Positions 1 to 12,555 of a DNA stretch of 64,000 nucleotides are shown here, in pieces (within the stretch, counting starts at the first letter, position 1; each line of letters begins with the position of its first letter). The DNA is from Onchocerca volvulus (taxonomy: Eukaryota; Nematoda; Chromadorea; Rhabditida; Onchocercidae). Below the pieces are notes generated by a model that saw only the letters and a list, made by a program, of their open reading frames with translations, made no database searches and was not told the DNA's origin. Both the position numbers and the translations under genes were made by a program. The stretch is from NCBI GenBank assembly GCA_000499405.2, contig HG738137.1, forward strand, positions 18,498,581-18,562,580, read 5' to 3'.

Positions 1-3000
1 TAAGATATGAAAGCAATGGTAATCTTTAAGCATTTTAAAAGTTTAAATCATGATTGAAAATTAGGAAAGCATCAAAAATTAGTCATACTGGAATATGAGT
101 GATTCCTTCCGAACGACCAGAACTGAAGCCAAATTCAGTTATATGGAGATTGCGTTGTTCTTTCAAAAAAGTTCGTTCACGTTGCATTTCGAGATGTTTC
201 ATGTCCTCAGACGATAACTTGCTAACATTCACTGAAACCAGAATTTCAATTAATACTCACTCAGATGGATGATTCAAAAAGCAGCAAATAAATTTAAAAC
301 TTGAAAATTATAACTATACTCCTCTAATACAACTGGTCTTACTCCCACAAATTTAAAAAGACAGATATTACAAAAAAAAAAAAAGAAAAAAGAAAAAAAA
401 AACCAACATCTTTCACCCTCTTCTATTTCAAAATAGCGAATTTCAACAAGTTCTTGTCCGTGTTCATCAGCAAAACGTATCTTTCGATTACCAATTGGCA
501 TAATATCTGGTTCCTCTACCAGCACTCCTTTTTTTTCATCTACCGATCCCTCATCCTGCTTGTCTTTATTAAGTGATCTTGAAGTATCACTGTATAATCC
601 TTCCTGAAGAAAAATTGTTGAATGATTTTCCAAATCAAAGGAAGCTTTATAACAATCCAAAAATCAAAAAATATAAGTGTGAATTATCAATACAACGCAT
701 GAAATCGGAAAAGCAATTTTTGTTTTTCAAAACTGCAAAGACTGGTTTCATAAAATCGAAATTATCATGCAAGTAAAGAAATAGAAAAAAATTAAACTAT
801 TATAACTTATCAACTTCCATACTTTCATGAACTTTAAATCTAATATAAAACACAATTATGATTCAATTTAATGTAATCATAATTTAACATGGTGTAATAA
901 TTATCCATTTTATTACTACGGAGACTACATGACTCAAAACTTCTCTATTTGTTTCATAATAAGAACCACTAAACAGATATCTAAATCTGAAATTCAAAAA
1001 TTTTAAATCATAAAAAACATCCAACCATAACGCTTGGTATAACAGACGTCGATGGTTTCAAATTCAACGTCGATCGTTTTTTTGCTTGTTTTGGGAGCGC
1101 TTTTTTATTCACTGGATCCATCAAAGCATCCATAAATGTATTGCTCATCATTACTCCTGTAAATCACTAAGTTTAGATTCAGTAAGAATTGAAAGCTATA
1201 CACTACGTCTTTACAAAAATGGTAACGTTAACCAAAGAAGTAAACGACGAATACTATTCTTTCAATTGGAAAGTAAAGACTACAAATTTATTGCTGAAGT
1301 TAGGATTTTTTTTATCAAAAATAAAATATTGAAATGTAAGACATACTTGCAGGAGTATTCGATACAGGTTTTTTGTCAGAAAATGGTACGGATGAGAGAG
1401 GAGGTGAAGTATTAACTGTTAATATTTTCGGTATACTGCTTGAAACACCTATAATGTCAAAAAAATCAGAAATGTCACAGCATGAAAAAGACATACAATT
1501 AACTCGGAGTTGGCGTGCTAGAAATAACAATTCAAGACACTGCAAATAATAATTATGAACTGGAAATAAACTACTCTAAATTATAAAAGGAAGACGTACC
1601 GGTGCGTTTTTTGGCATCCAGTAATGCCTTGCTAGGCAAACTGCTTTTCTTTTTGGACGTTGCCACTGTGCTCGTACCGCTTTTGCCTGTTGCAAGTTCA
1701 TCGTCACCTTCCAATCCTAAAATAATCGAAAATAAACACTTGCACTGACTATTAGCTTGCAAATGAAAAATTGTCCGATGATTATACAAGCCAGATGCAA
1801 ATAACCGTATAAATGATACACCCCTCAACTGATGCTCCCAAACTAGCAAACAGCGAATATCATATCTGAATCTTCTGAAGAACGAATAGCATGATGATTT
1901 GCAAAATTAGTAAAGAATCAGAAGCACTGAAGTGCAACTAGGTGAACCATATTTTCTACAGCAACACCGATGAGGTATCACAGTCCTTTGCACGTAACAC
2001 TGTTACCTTAACAGTGGTGTCCATAACGGCTTAACCGATGGGAAATAGAATCGATGATATCGTCAGAATCCATCAACACAAAAGAAGTGAAATATCATCC
2101 ATTGCTTTTACTATTCTTCAGAGTTAACAATCGAGATTTACTCGTCAATTTCATACTATTTAAGCGTTACCCAAGCATTATTATTTTTCTTCATTTCTTT
2201 TGTGGAGAAATTCTAATTCTGATTTCCTTTCACATCTGAGTGTTTTGAAATTTTTAAAGTTTTCATTTTTATTTAACTTTGCTTCTTGGAGCATTTTTTT
2301 TCTTTTTTTTGGATTATTGATTCAGTGTAGTTCACTTTGTCAGTGTTTCTAATAATATTGGCAAGGGTAACATATATAATGTATATATGATGTGAAAAGA
2401 AGCACTGTCTTCATGGATAAAACAAAATGATTGTCCGAAATGCTTGAAAAAAGAACAGTTTTATGGGGAAAAAATGCACAACAACAGTTAGCAGAGGTAG
2501 CAGCATGGCTTGTACAATCACCGAACACCTGTTGTATGAGATGAAGAATCCTGAAATTTGGTAACATTATGCAGGTTACTACAACTGATATAAATCTTAA
2601 TTTCAAAAAACTCCAGTTTCAAATTAGACACATAAAATATTAACATAGGAATTTGGCGTAATACGCTTCCTGGTAATAACACAATCGCGAAATAAATTAG
2701 AACTTCAGACTACTCTTTAAACGATTTCTGAAAGAGGAAAATCGCGATCTCTTCAAAAAGTAATTTTCCACTTTCAAAACACAAAAAAACATGAATGGCA
2801 CAACATATTCTGAATACAAAAGCTCTTTCATACTTTCCTATTTCAGATTTTCTAGAAATATAGTTTATTTGAAGTAATATTCACTACTGTCAACATTACA
2901 TCATGCAAACTGATTTATGTATAATATACCCCCTCTTTCGAGTTTTTCAAATCATAGGCAACCTCACGTGAAGTAATAAAATCAATTGGTATCATTACTT

Positions 3001-6000
3001 CCAACTGGCAAGATCAAAATCATTTCGCTAGCATCACCTAGTTGAACTGACATTTTTTGACTATTTGAAACATTTAAAAAAAACTTCTCCTAGCATAAAA
3101 TGGTCTCGCATACTGCAATATTAACATTCATCTACGAATGTATATTTCAACTTATCCAGAAAAATTTTAGAATTTTATTCTCCTGTTTTTTGTCGAAATG
3201 CCCAAAACAGAAATTAAAAAACAAGAAATGGTACGTCCATTTACAAGTTTCAAATATTCAGAATATTTTTCTGATGAAAAAAAAAAAAAAAAAAAGCCGT
3301 GCAACTAACTAAACAATGTCCAGAAAGAACAGAAATAATACTTGACCATACAGTACCTGTTGAACGGAATTTCGAAGTATAGGTTTTGGCTGTCTTTGGA
3401 CGTCGTTTCTTTTCTTTCCTTTCCTCACCCAATTTTTCGAACATATTGAATTCATTAAGTTTATTCGAAGCAACTTTGCTTGATTCATTTGATTTTTCTG
3501 TTTTTTCTACTTTATTACTTTTGGAAGACGAAGCTTTCATGGGCTTCTCGGCCTTAGTAGATGCAACATCTGATTTTTCAGAAAATTCTGCACTTGGAGA
3601 CTTTTTATTAGGTTCCGCTTTATTGCCAGAAAAGCCCTTTTGCTTATTATCATCTATTTCCGCTTCTTTTTCAACAGTTTTTGCAGAATCCAGATTATTT
3701 TTCTTGAGCTTTATCTTGCTTGCACTTCCAGATGCTGGATGAGGTGTTTTGCGCTTTGCAGAACCGACTTTTTTCAGTTCTTCAGGCACTTGATGAGATG
3801 GTGCGAATACTAAACGTTTCCAACGTATTACCAAATCACCAGATATTTTGCGCACATCTGAAAATAAAATATTTGCAATGAAGTACAGCATATCTCTATG
3901 AGATATAAAGCGATATAAAGCAAAGAAATAAACAAAAATCATGATACAAAAGTCTTTTCTTTTCTTTTTTTTCAAAGTATAGTTTAAAACTAACCCTGAT
4001 CAGGGCAAGTTTTCGATAATTTACGCACAAATTTCGGAGTATCATTTGATTGTAATAATTCTAGCGTTAAATTTGCCTTAAATATATATTAATAAAACTG
4101 GAATATGACCAAAAAATGGGTTCAGAATTACAATTAATAAACTGAAATAATTATTTGGTAATGAAATTTGAAGATTAATAAAATTACTTAAAACAAAAGG
4201 AAAAGATAAAAGAACTGGAAATCAATGGCGAAATAAACGATCAGGACGAGAAATGTTATATTCAACAAAATTTAAGTTCCAGTATGAAGTCAATCATTAA
4301 CAAATATCAAAAGAGCTTCTCTAAGAAGATCCACAACCTTCTAATTCCTTACGTAAATCAAAATAGTTATAACTGGTCAACAAATAAGAATGAATGCAAA
4401 TAACTCCGCGAACTAAGTGAAATAACTTGCTTGTGCACATTGGTTCAATAGTAATTTCAAACGGTTCCAGTCTTCATTCGTTTCGGCAGTTTTTAACCAT
4501 GATCCCATCTGCTTCCATCCAAGTGGTGTACTAAAACGCTGAATAGCAGCAACTTGTGCAGCTACTGTTGAGCCGCTGAAAAAAAAAACAATGCAATTTG
4601 ATAAAATTCGCCAAATCACAATATCTTCATTTCTCTTCTTCCTGAATCCGTCATTTTTACAATGCGCTGCGAACTCATTTTTTTCAAAATACCATTTTTT
4701 TTCTTAATAAAATAAATCTTCATGATGAATCTAAAAGCAAAAATAAGAAATTCTGGAACTGAAGAACATCCATATTATTCTCAAGAGTATAAACTCATTT
4801 AATTCTTAAATAATCCTCCATATCTGGTTCACAACTTTGTTTACCTTATTTTCTCAGTTTCTCCATCATCTGGCGTCATCAGCTTTTTTTTCGTTTTCCC
4901 CGCAACACTACTGATACCTGAAGAGGATGGTAGCGATTCCTGTGAAAACTGCTGTTTCTGACGCTGAAATATACAGTTAGAATTAATCATCAAATACAAT
5001 ATCAATATGAGATGATGACATAATGTAACAAAAGAACAGAATATGTGGAAACTATGTATCAAAATTTATATTTTTAAATGGCTAACCTTATCTTCGAGAG
5101 CTTTTGCAACAATTTCACGGGCTACAGCGCGATAATTTTCATTGGATGAATTAATCTCACTACCATCTCTTTGTGTTCGACAAGCAGATCCTACTTGCTG
5201 GCGCAAAAACACATAACGTGGCTGAGCACTGTTCTCCATTACGCGGTATAACTGAAAATAATATATGTTCATGGATTTGCTAGTTGAAAAGTGAAATGCT
5301 TTTATTTCGCCATTTCAATCTAATTGTCTTTCCACGAGTATTTCTCCAATTAAAATCTAAATTTGAATTTAAATGAAGATAATACTTAAGAGAGCATAGG
5401 TAATTACCTAGTATAAAATATCTGGTATAAGACAGCAAAATGAAAATGCAGAACCACTTAAACACTCATTCCTGTTTCCATCATAATGATGACGTTAAAG
5501 TCAATCGATTAAAATAGTGTAATCATTTATTTCAATCCAATTTAATATCAACATCATAAGAATGGTAACCCGACCTTTCTATAACACCTAAGAAAAATTG
5601 GACGGCGATTAGGAACAAAATGAATACACTAACTGCAATGTAACTCAAATATCTTTCAATTAGCCACACAATTCTAGGACCATTTGAAAATCTAATTAAA
5701 AGGAAAATTGAGTATTATTTAACAATTAAATAAATATCCAAATACACACCGAACCCTGGTGCAATCTTGGGCGATCTTGTGTTCTCACAGACTGTAATGC
5801 ATAAATCGGTTGACCTTCTACCGTGTGCCCAACGACAGTGTACTGAAAAAACGAAAAATATATGTCAGATAAATAGCTCGTCTTATCTATATATCCATAT
5901 TTCGAAATTGTCCAGTCATATTTAAGCTTATTCTTATTTTGTAAGTGTAACCCTTTTACAGCTGGATTATTCAGATTGTCTAAATTCAGGACATCAGATA

Positions 6001-9000
6001 CAAATTTCGTCACAAAATTTAAAAGCTAATTATGATGAGCAGGATTAGTGCAATATAATATCAAACAATCATGTTACGAGGAAAGCTTGCACTGTTAGAG
6101 TGAAAACGAGAATGCTTATATGGTATGTGAGACAGAATAAGCATCGAAGATGCAAAACTGTTCATGGAAATCCTAAAAATAAATAGGCAGTGAGAATGAC
6201 GAAAGTTCCTTGAATTTCCATCGAGCAAAAAAAGACAAAAAAAAAATCGATTTTGGTAAAATACATCGACACCAATAAGCAGATTTATCGGAATAATCAA
6301 CGAAATGCGAATGATCGACAACGACGAACTTATGCAAAGAACGAAAAGTAATTTTTCGTTAATTTCTCGTGGTAATTTTTCGCTGGTAATTTTCCGTTTA
6401 AAGTGGATAGTAGCCTTCGAAAAAGAACGGAAACACCGATAAGCCCTAGTGTACACAAAAAAGATAAACGCGAATTATCTATTAAGCCAATCAATCAATC
6501 TACAAATTTTATTATTCAGAGAAATCGTCTATGCGTTAAAATATGCCAACAGTTTCATGATTATATACCAAATGTTGCTGCAGTAAATTATGCAGCTACG
6601 CAATATGCCGATATCCGTACAACATCAAATCCTTCAATGGAAAAATCCGCCAGTCGTCAATAAAAATGAGGATGACCGAGCAATGATCCATTAAAGTTGA
6701 TTCGTTTTCATTTTTTTATTTCAGATTTGATAATGCTTTAATTTTAATTAAGAGAGCACAGAAGTGTGCAACTCTAAAACCTAGTTTTCCCGATAAGATT
6801 TCACTAACGCTTAAAATTGCCTGAGCAACAAATATGCTTCATTTTTAACCATTTCTAAATTATTGTGGGTTCTGCTCGTTAACGTCTTTTGACATTTAAG
6901 GAACATCAAATTATTTGGCTTCAAGTACCATTTTGCAAATAAAGCTGTAGAATATGATAGATAGAAATCTTCTGATTTGTTTAAAAAAATCTGCTGAATT
7001 CATAGTTTAGTTATTGCATGAAGAAAAAAACTTATGAAATATTCTTTACAGTTATTTGCTATGATCATTGCAAATGATCAAACTGCAACTAAACGATGAA
7101 CTAAAACTTCTTCAGATATTGGAATATTAATGACACTTTTCTAAATAACAGGAAAATTTGCAGCACACATATATTTCATGAGTTCAAATGGAATCGATTA
7201 TCCAAAAATAATGCATCTTTCCATCTTACACAGTCCAGGTGTGATACTAGCGCATTTTGTTCTATTCAAGTAACTGTTTAAATTTACATAAAATGTGGGT
7301 AAATTGCGACTACCCACCCTATTGCTTTCATTTGAAATAACTTTTGGTTCTTGCAATCTTTGCTGAGGTTCACAGTAAATTGTATCTCCTTGTTCAGCAG
7401 CATGGCTTCCGTATCCTAATCCACCAGAACGCACCGCTGTTGATGCCCCTCTTGATATAAAGTATTCAGGCATTCCTGCAGAATCACCAGATGTCGGGGA
7501 ATATGAATGCGTCGGTGAGTTCGTTATTGAGTATTCGTGGTAACTAGGTATCAGCTGATGCGGATCATCGAATACCTGAAATGATAAAAAATGGACGTAC
7601 AGTCTTTTTGCATGTACAGCATGATTCACATTAATTAAATTAATTGAAAGTTTGGATTGTGAAGTTATAGAGGTAAAAATCATGTTCACAATGTATCTAT
7701 TCAAGTATATATATTGACATCACAATGAAAATATTTTAATGTATACATTAAAATATTTATATATGCATATTACAATGATATAAGTCGATACTAACCAAGT
7801 CACTGAAGGCAATATCCTATAATTCTGGAATAAATAAGGAGTTTCCATAAATACGAACAAATTTAGAAACGAAAAAATCTTACTGGATAACAGTATTTTG
7901 CAAATATGTAGGATAACCGCAAAACAGATACAAGAAATTTGAATGAATAAAAGATACTAGATCTGTGATCTACTCTTCCTGTTGTTAATGGTCACAAAAA
8001 GCTTAGCAATAATCTGTGCTATGAATTTCTAGATAAAATGAATATCGTTAGAAAATATCAATATGTATCATCTTTTATCAACAAGAATATATTCAGCAGT
8101 GAAAAATATCAAGATACATCTCAAAAAAGTACCCACTCACGAAGTATCCAGTCGAATAAAAGCTTACATAATGTAATATAGAAAAAACAATAGAAAGATG
8201 ATAGATAAAAATTTAGGGAAATCCTGTTCTAGAATTCTGGGATAAAATAATTAAATCTTCGAGAAATTTTTTAATAAATTTGTAAAATTACTTCCTGATA
8301 ATCGTATGAGCTTTGCGAGCTATCATCATTCTTCGGAATAGGACGACCCATGTAGTTGCGTAGAGTCTGTCCTGAAGGTATATCATCTGCAACGCCACGA
8401 TTTTGTCCATGATTCTACAATTTAGGCAGTAAAATGAATTCGTACAGGAACTGGAGTATATATATTCAAATGCCAGAAGACAAACTACAAAGTTCGAACC
8501 AAAAAGAAGTTTGCATCAATTAATTCTAGAGTTCGAAGAAAATCTAGAAAATAGATCTGTAAAATGATACTAACGAAAACTTGGTCTTCTTATGCTTAAA
8601 CTGTGTATGACAACTTTCACTACTTCTTAAGTTCTGATAAAATTACGTGGAAACATCTTAAAAACTACTCGACAATTTTTGAAAATACTTAAAAATTGAA
8701 AATTTTATTTTCCAGAGAATTTCTACAGAAAAAAAAGACAGCGAGAATGAAAGGAAACAAAAATAACGAAATATGGCAAAAAAAAAATGAGAATAAAATG
8801 AATCTATATTTACTTGTACAGATGAAAAATATACCAAATTTCGTTGAGAAATCCCGTAAAAAGTACTGGATGGGATGCTTCTTCCTGAAGAAAACGGTTG
8901 TACATGGTGATCTTGAGTTGAAGTTAATGCCGAACGAGTTCCAGCATGTTGAAAATGAGCCAAAGGTTGATTGTATTCTGCATTCTGCTCATCGTCATCT

Positions 9001-9083
9001 TCATCAATATCACTTGGTTCTTCTTCTTGGAGAAACTGGGTAGGTAATGGCACGAACCGACGAATCGGTTCATTTTCTGGCAT
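1..9083 (-). CDS. PPP1R10: PNUTS / PPP1R10-like protein phosphatase 1 nuclear targeting subunit (3' end beyond window)
   Basis: Minus-strand gene. Exons in transcript order: 9083-8814, 8414-8292, 7575-7318, 5842-5750, 5251-5087, 4963-4845, 4575-4431, 4076-3995, 3857-3357, 1716-1600, 1448-1347, 1156-1032, 603-408, 231-89; phases agree throughout (813 codons, no stop). PNUTS anchors PP1 to chromatin and the transcription/termination machinery. Seen here: a TFIIS N-terminal (LW-type) helical domain at about residues 343-435 ([18 protein letters not shown], then [12 protein letters not shown]), a Lys/Ser-rich linker, a KFRSTGLEG motif like the KFRSTGLE of vertebrate PNUTS, an FMDAL motif, and the PP1-docking RVxF-type KIRF in [12 protein letters not shown] followed by [17 protein letters not shown]. 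The first 340 or so residues are acidic and low-complexity and have no vertebrate PNUTS counterpart that I recognise. The CCCH zinc finger expected at the C terminus would lie left of the window. Start: ATG at 9083, 17 nt after an AG acceptor. Confidence 0.82.
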
Positions 9084-9100
9084 TTCGACCCGTCAAAATC
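9084..9100 (-). promoter_or_regulatory. 5' leader after a splice acceptor, possible SL trans-splice site of the PNUTS gene
   Basis: On the minus strand a strong acceptor (TTTCTTTCAG) ends at 9101, and only 17 nt separate it from the ATG at 9083. Such short leaders after an orphan acceptor are typical of nematode spliced-leader addition. A conventional 5' UTR intron is the alternative. Confidence 0.45.
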
Positions 9101-12100
9101 CTGAAAGAAATGGACAATTTTGCAAACACTAAATATTGAATCGGTAATCATTATACGCAATTACGTCAACGGATAGCGAAGCACATCAAAAAAAAAATTA
9201 GTATCTGAGGATTACAGTATATAACAATAAGATAACTATAAGAAATCTTCACCGATTGAAGGAATAGTCAGATTCTAGAAGTTTGGAAGCACCACTTCAG
9301 AGATGATAATAAGATAAAATTAGATGATAGGTATTTTATAGGAATGAAGCTTTATCTTAAAAAATTAACTTCACTATGCAACTATAAGCTTTACTTTACC
9401 ATTTATTTGACAAGCAGGAACAAAAATAACAATTTTATGAAAATGTATGTCTCATTCGTTTTATGTAAACATATGTCACTGCTTTTCAGTCTGTAAAAAT
9501 AGGCCATTGAACGGCTGAATCTCGCAAGCCACAAAAACTTCCGAAGAAAAAATCAATAATCAGAAAATTAGTCCTTAATATAAATGCACATAAATATAAA
9601 CCTTCTATAAGGGATATAAGAATGCTTGGACAGAATTAAAACCATCCCGTCGAAATGAGGACACGATGGAAGGAGAGAATATCCAACCACGCCGAAAACA
9701 CCAACAATAAAACATGAAACCAATCAATTGTTGAGATGCAATGCCTTCTCCTCTTGCTGCCCTATCATTTTTTCACAAACTATCGCTTCAGTACTCTCTT
9801 CAAATCATTTCATATTGTGAGACAGCTCGATATTCTCTCTATGTTGATCGGTCAATTACCGAAATTTGTCTCTTTCTCCCCGAGAACACTGTCATCATTA
9901 CGTCATTTCAATCGATCACTAATCACTAGAAGCCTGTTAAATGCTTCAATAGTTAAAGTGAATGACATAAAATATATTTCTAAGCAACCAACATGAATGT
10001 CTAACTACATGTCGCTATAACACCAAATTTATAAAACTCAACACCACTTTAATCTCTGATCCCCGGTCCACCACAACATTAGCTACTTTAGCTTATCCCA
10101 AGCCATCACGTGTAACATCCAAAATTCAATCGTTCGCTGGTCGAACTAATCAATGTCCATAAAAATTTGGATGCTCCGTTACGCAATTCCTGCGGTTTTC
10201 TATTTCCGTGTAATTATTTGAATATTTATATTGCTCAAGTCAGGTCAGAAATGTAAGTTATATGATAATTTCAGAAAAAAAGGAAAAAAAGAAAGAAATG
10301 GAACATAGCACATACGAGAACTCGTAAGTACATTAAAAATATATATAAACTTATGAAAAAATGAAAGAAACGACTTGGTATATCCAACTCCTATCACTAA
10401 CACTTCGCAGTATTACTGGGAAGTATTCTTGATGTATCTATCGAGCAATAACATTGTCTATCAGTAAAGCGAAAGACATAAGAATATCATGATTCTTTCC
10501 TCCTGACATTGGAATTAACTTTCTCCAAGTTGAAAAATTGTAAATAATGTGAGAATAATCATGTTTCCGAGAAACAGTACGACATATGGTATGTGAAACA
10601 AGTAGATGGACTAATAAGTATCGGAAATTATAAAAAATTGATAACTATTAGTAGTCATAATCAAGATAGACAATTTTTTCAACTATAGATTCTAACCTGC
10701 ATGCAAAGGTTTTTACAGATCTATATTCAGAAGTAGGTAATATTATAAATAAAAAATGGGCCTCGAAATAAATCGAATGTTTGTTAATTACTGTATTCGA
10801 TAGGTTTTTTATACAGTTAACAACTACAGCAAATGTTTGAAATTTTAAACTTAACCAGCATTATATACGACGATGCGAGGTTACGAGAATTTAGAAATTC
10901 AGATTTACATCCGTACAACAGAAGTATAACAGTCACATTCAAACGGGTACGAGGATCAGAATCGTAGCAGAAATGTACAAAACTCAAATTTAGTTTTTCA
11001 AAATGAATGAAAAAAGTTACACATTACAGGAACAAATATATCTCCGTATTTTCGCGGAATTTTTCTATATCTTCTCGTTTCTCTTTTGAACATCTCAACA
11101 TGCTGAGAGCATTTTTAAAATAAAATCAACAGCCGATACCTCATAATTCACCTCTTCTCAATATGACCACTATTTTGAACAATATCAAACAAAGAATAAA
11201 GATGCATTAATAAATACATCTAACAATCAAAAACGACCTTCTTTATACTTCTCACCATTTTCAATAAATTCACTAAAAATATAAATCAACCTGAAATTCT
11301 CCACGAAATAATATGTAATAGATTCTTGTGACATACTAAATTTGAAAATTTACAGAATCTGGTAATTATATTTATTTGAATCAAACAAAAATCGATGTTA
11401 CCATTGATACTGAAAATAAAAATTTATAAATATCAAGAATACACTGTCATAATATTAGTTGGTATTTCAAAATTTTCAATATCATTTCATAACTGCAGTA
11501 AAAAGAATTTTTAAATGAATATCTTAAAATACACTTAATTTTTAAATGCCTGTAAATACTGCATAAATTGATACAAATATTGATTTGCTGTACTCTTAGA
11601 ATATTATTAATGATAAATCCAAATTATTTAACAAAAACCTGCAGTATAACGAAATATAAATAAATGAAATGATGGGAAAAAACTCTCTCAAACAATTGAT
11701 TTTTACAATTTCTACTCATTAACGGAATCTCTTTTAACAATTTAAAAGCAAGTAACATGAATCTCTTCAAAACCTATAAATATAATTACCAAGATATATA
11801 CAGCTAATAATAATTTATCAACTTACTTTTATCTTATCTATATCTTTTTTCAAATTTTATCCAGTTTTCCTCAATTCATTTCACACAATATTTGTACTTG
11901 CATTTTTCCGCAACTTTTCCATATTTAGTTCTCAAAGTCTGAAAGCATCGAATCTTTACAATTATGGTATAACATCATGCACTTTTCAATTTTTCTCAAG
12001 ATGACAAGCTTTTAGAATCACAACACAATAGCGGTAATGAACTTCATAACTTCAATAAGCCAATAAAATGCTTCATTGATCTCAAAGTACAAAACACTTA

Positions 12101-12520
12101 AAAATATACTCTTTAACCCCATTCTGAGTCAGCAGAGCAATATATGAATGTGACTTTTTTTCCGAAATGAATAATAAAACTGATGGTTCACTTCTAAGAG
12201 TTAAGTATCGTTCTCAAGTTTACAGTAGATTTTTTGAGATTACAATCGATATGGTATTATTGCTTACGAAGTTGGAAATCTTTTTTTTTTTTTTTTTTTT
12301 AAATGCTACTCCGACTTTGGTCCGATAATCACCTTTCTTCTACTGCCACTTATTCGCAAAAAAGCTAAATCCTATTATGAGCCACAAAAATAAAAAGTGA
12401 TCCTGTAGACTAATAAAATTTTCGAGTCGAACTAAGAGCATATATTTCCTTCTTTGAGAATACTTGTATTAAAATTCCGTTTCCCAGACACTTGAATATG
12501 CTTCGTCTAAAATATACCCA

Positions 12521-12555
<35 letters not shown>

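Noticed and set aside
3386..3742. 118-codon plus-strand open frame
   Set aside because: It is exactly antisense to the Lys/Ser-rich PNUTS exon; its Ser/Phe/Leu-rich composition is the mirror of that exon.
9736..9996. 86-codon plus frame upstream of the PNUTS gene
   Set aside because: No splice context, no family resemblance, and two overlapping frames are open over the same stretch.
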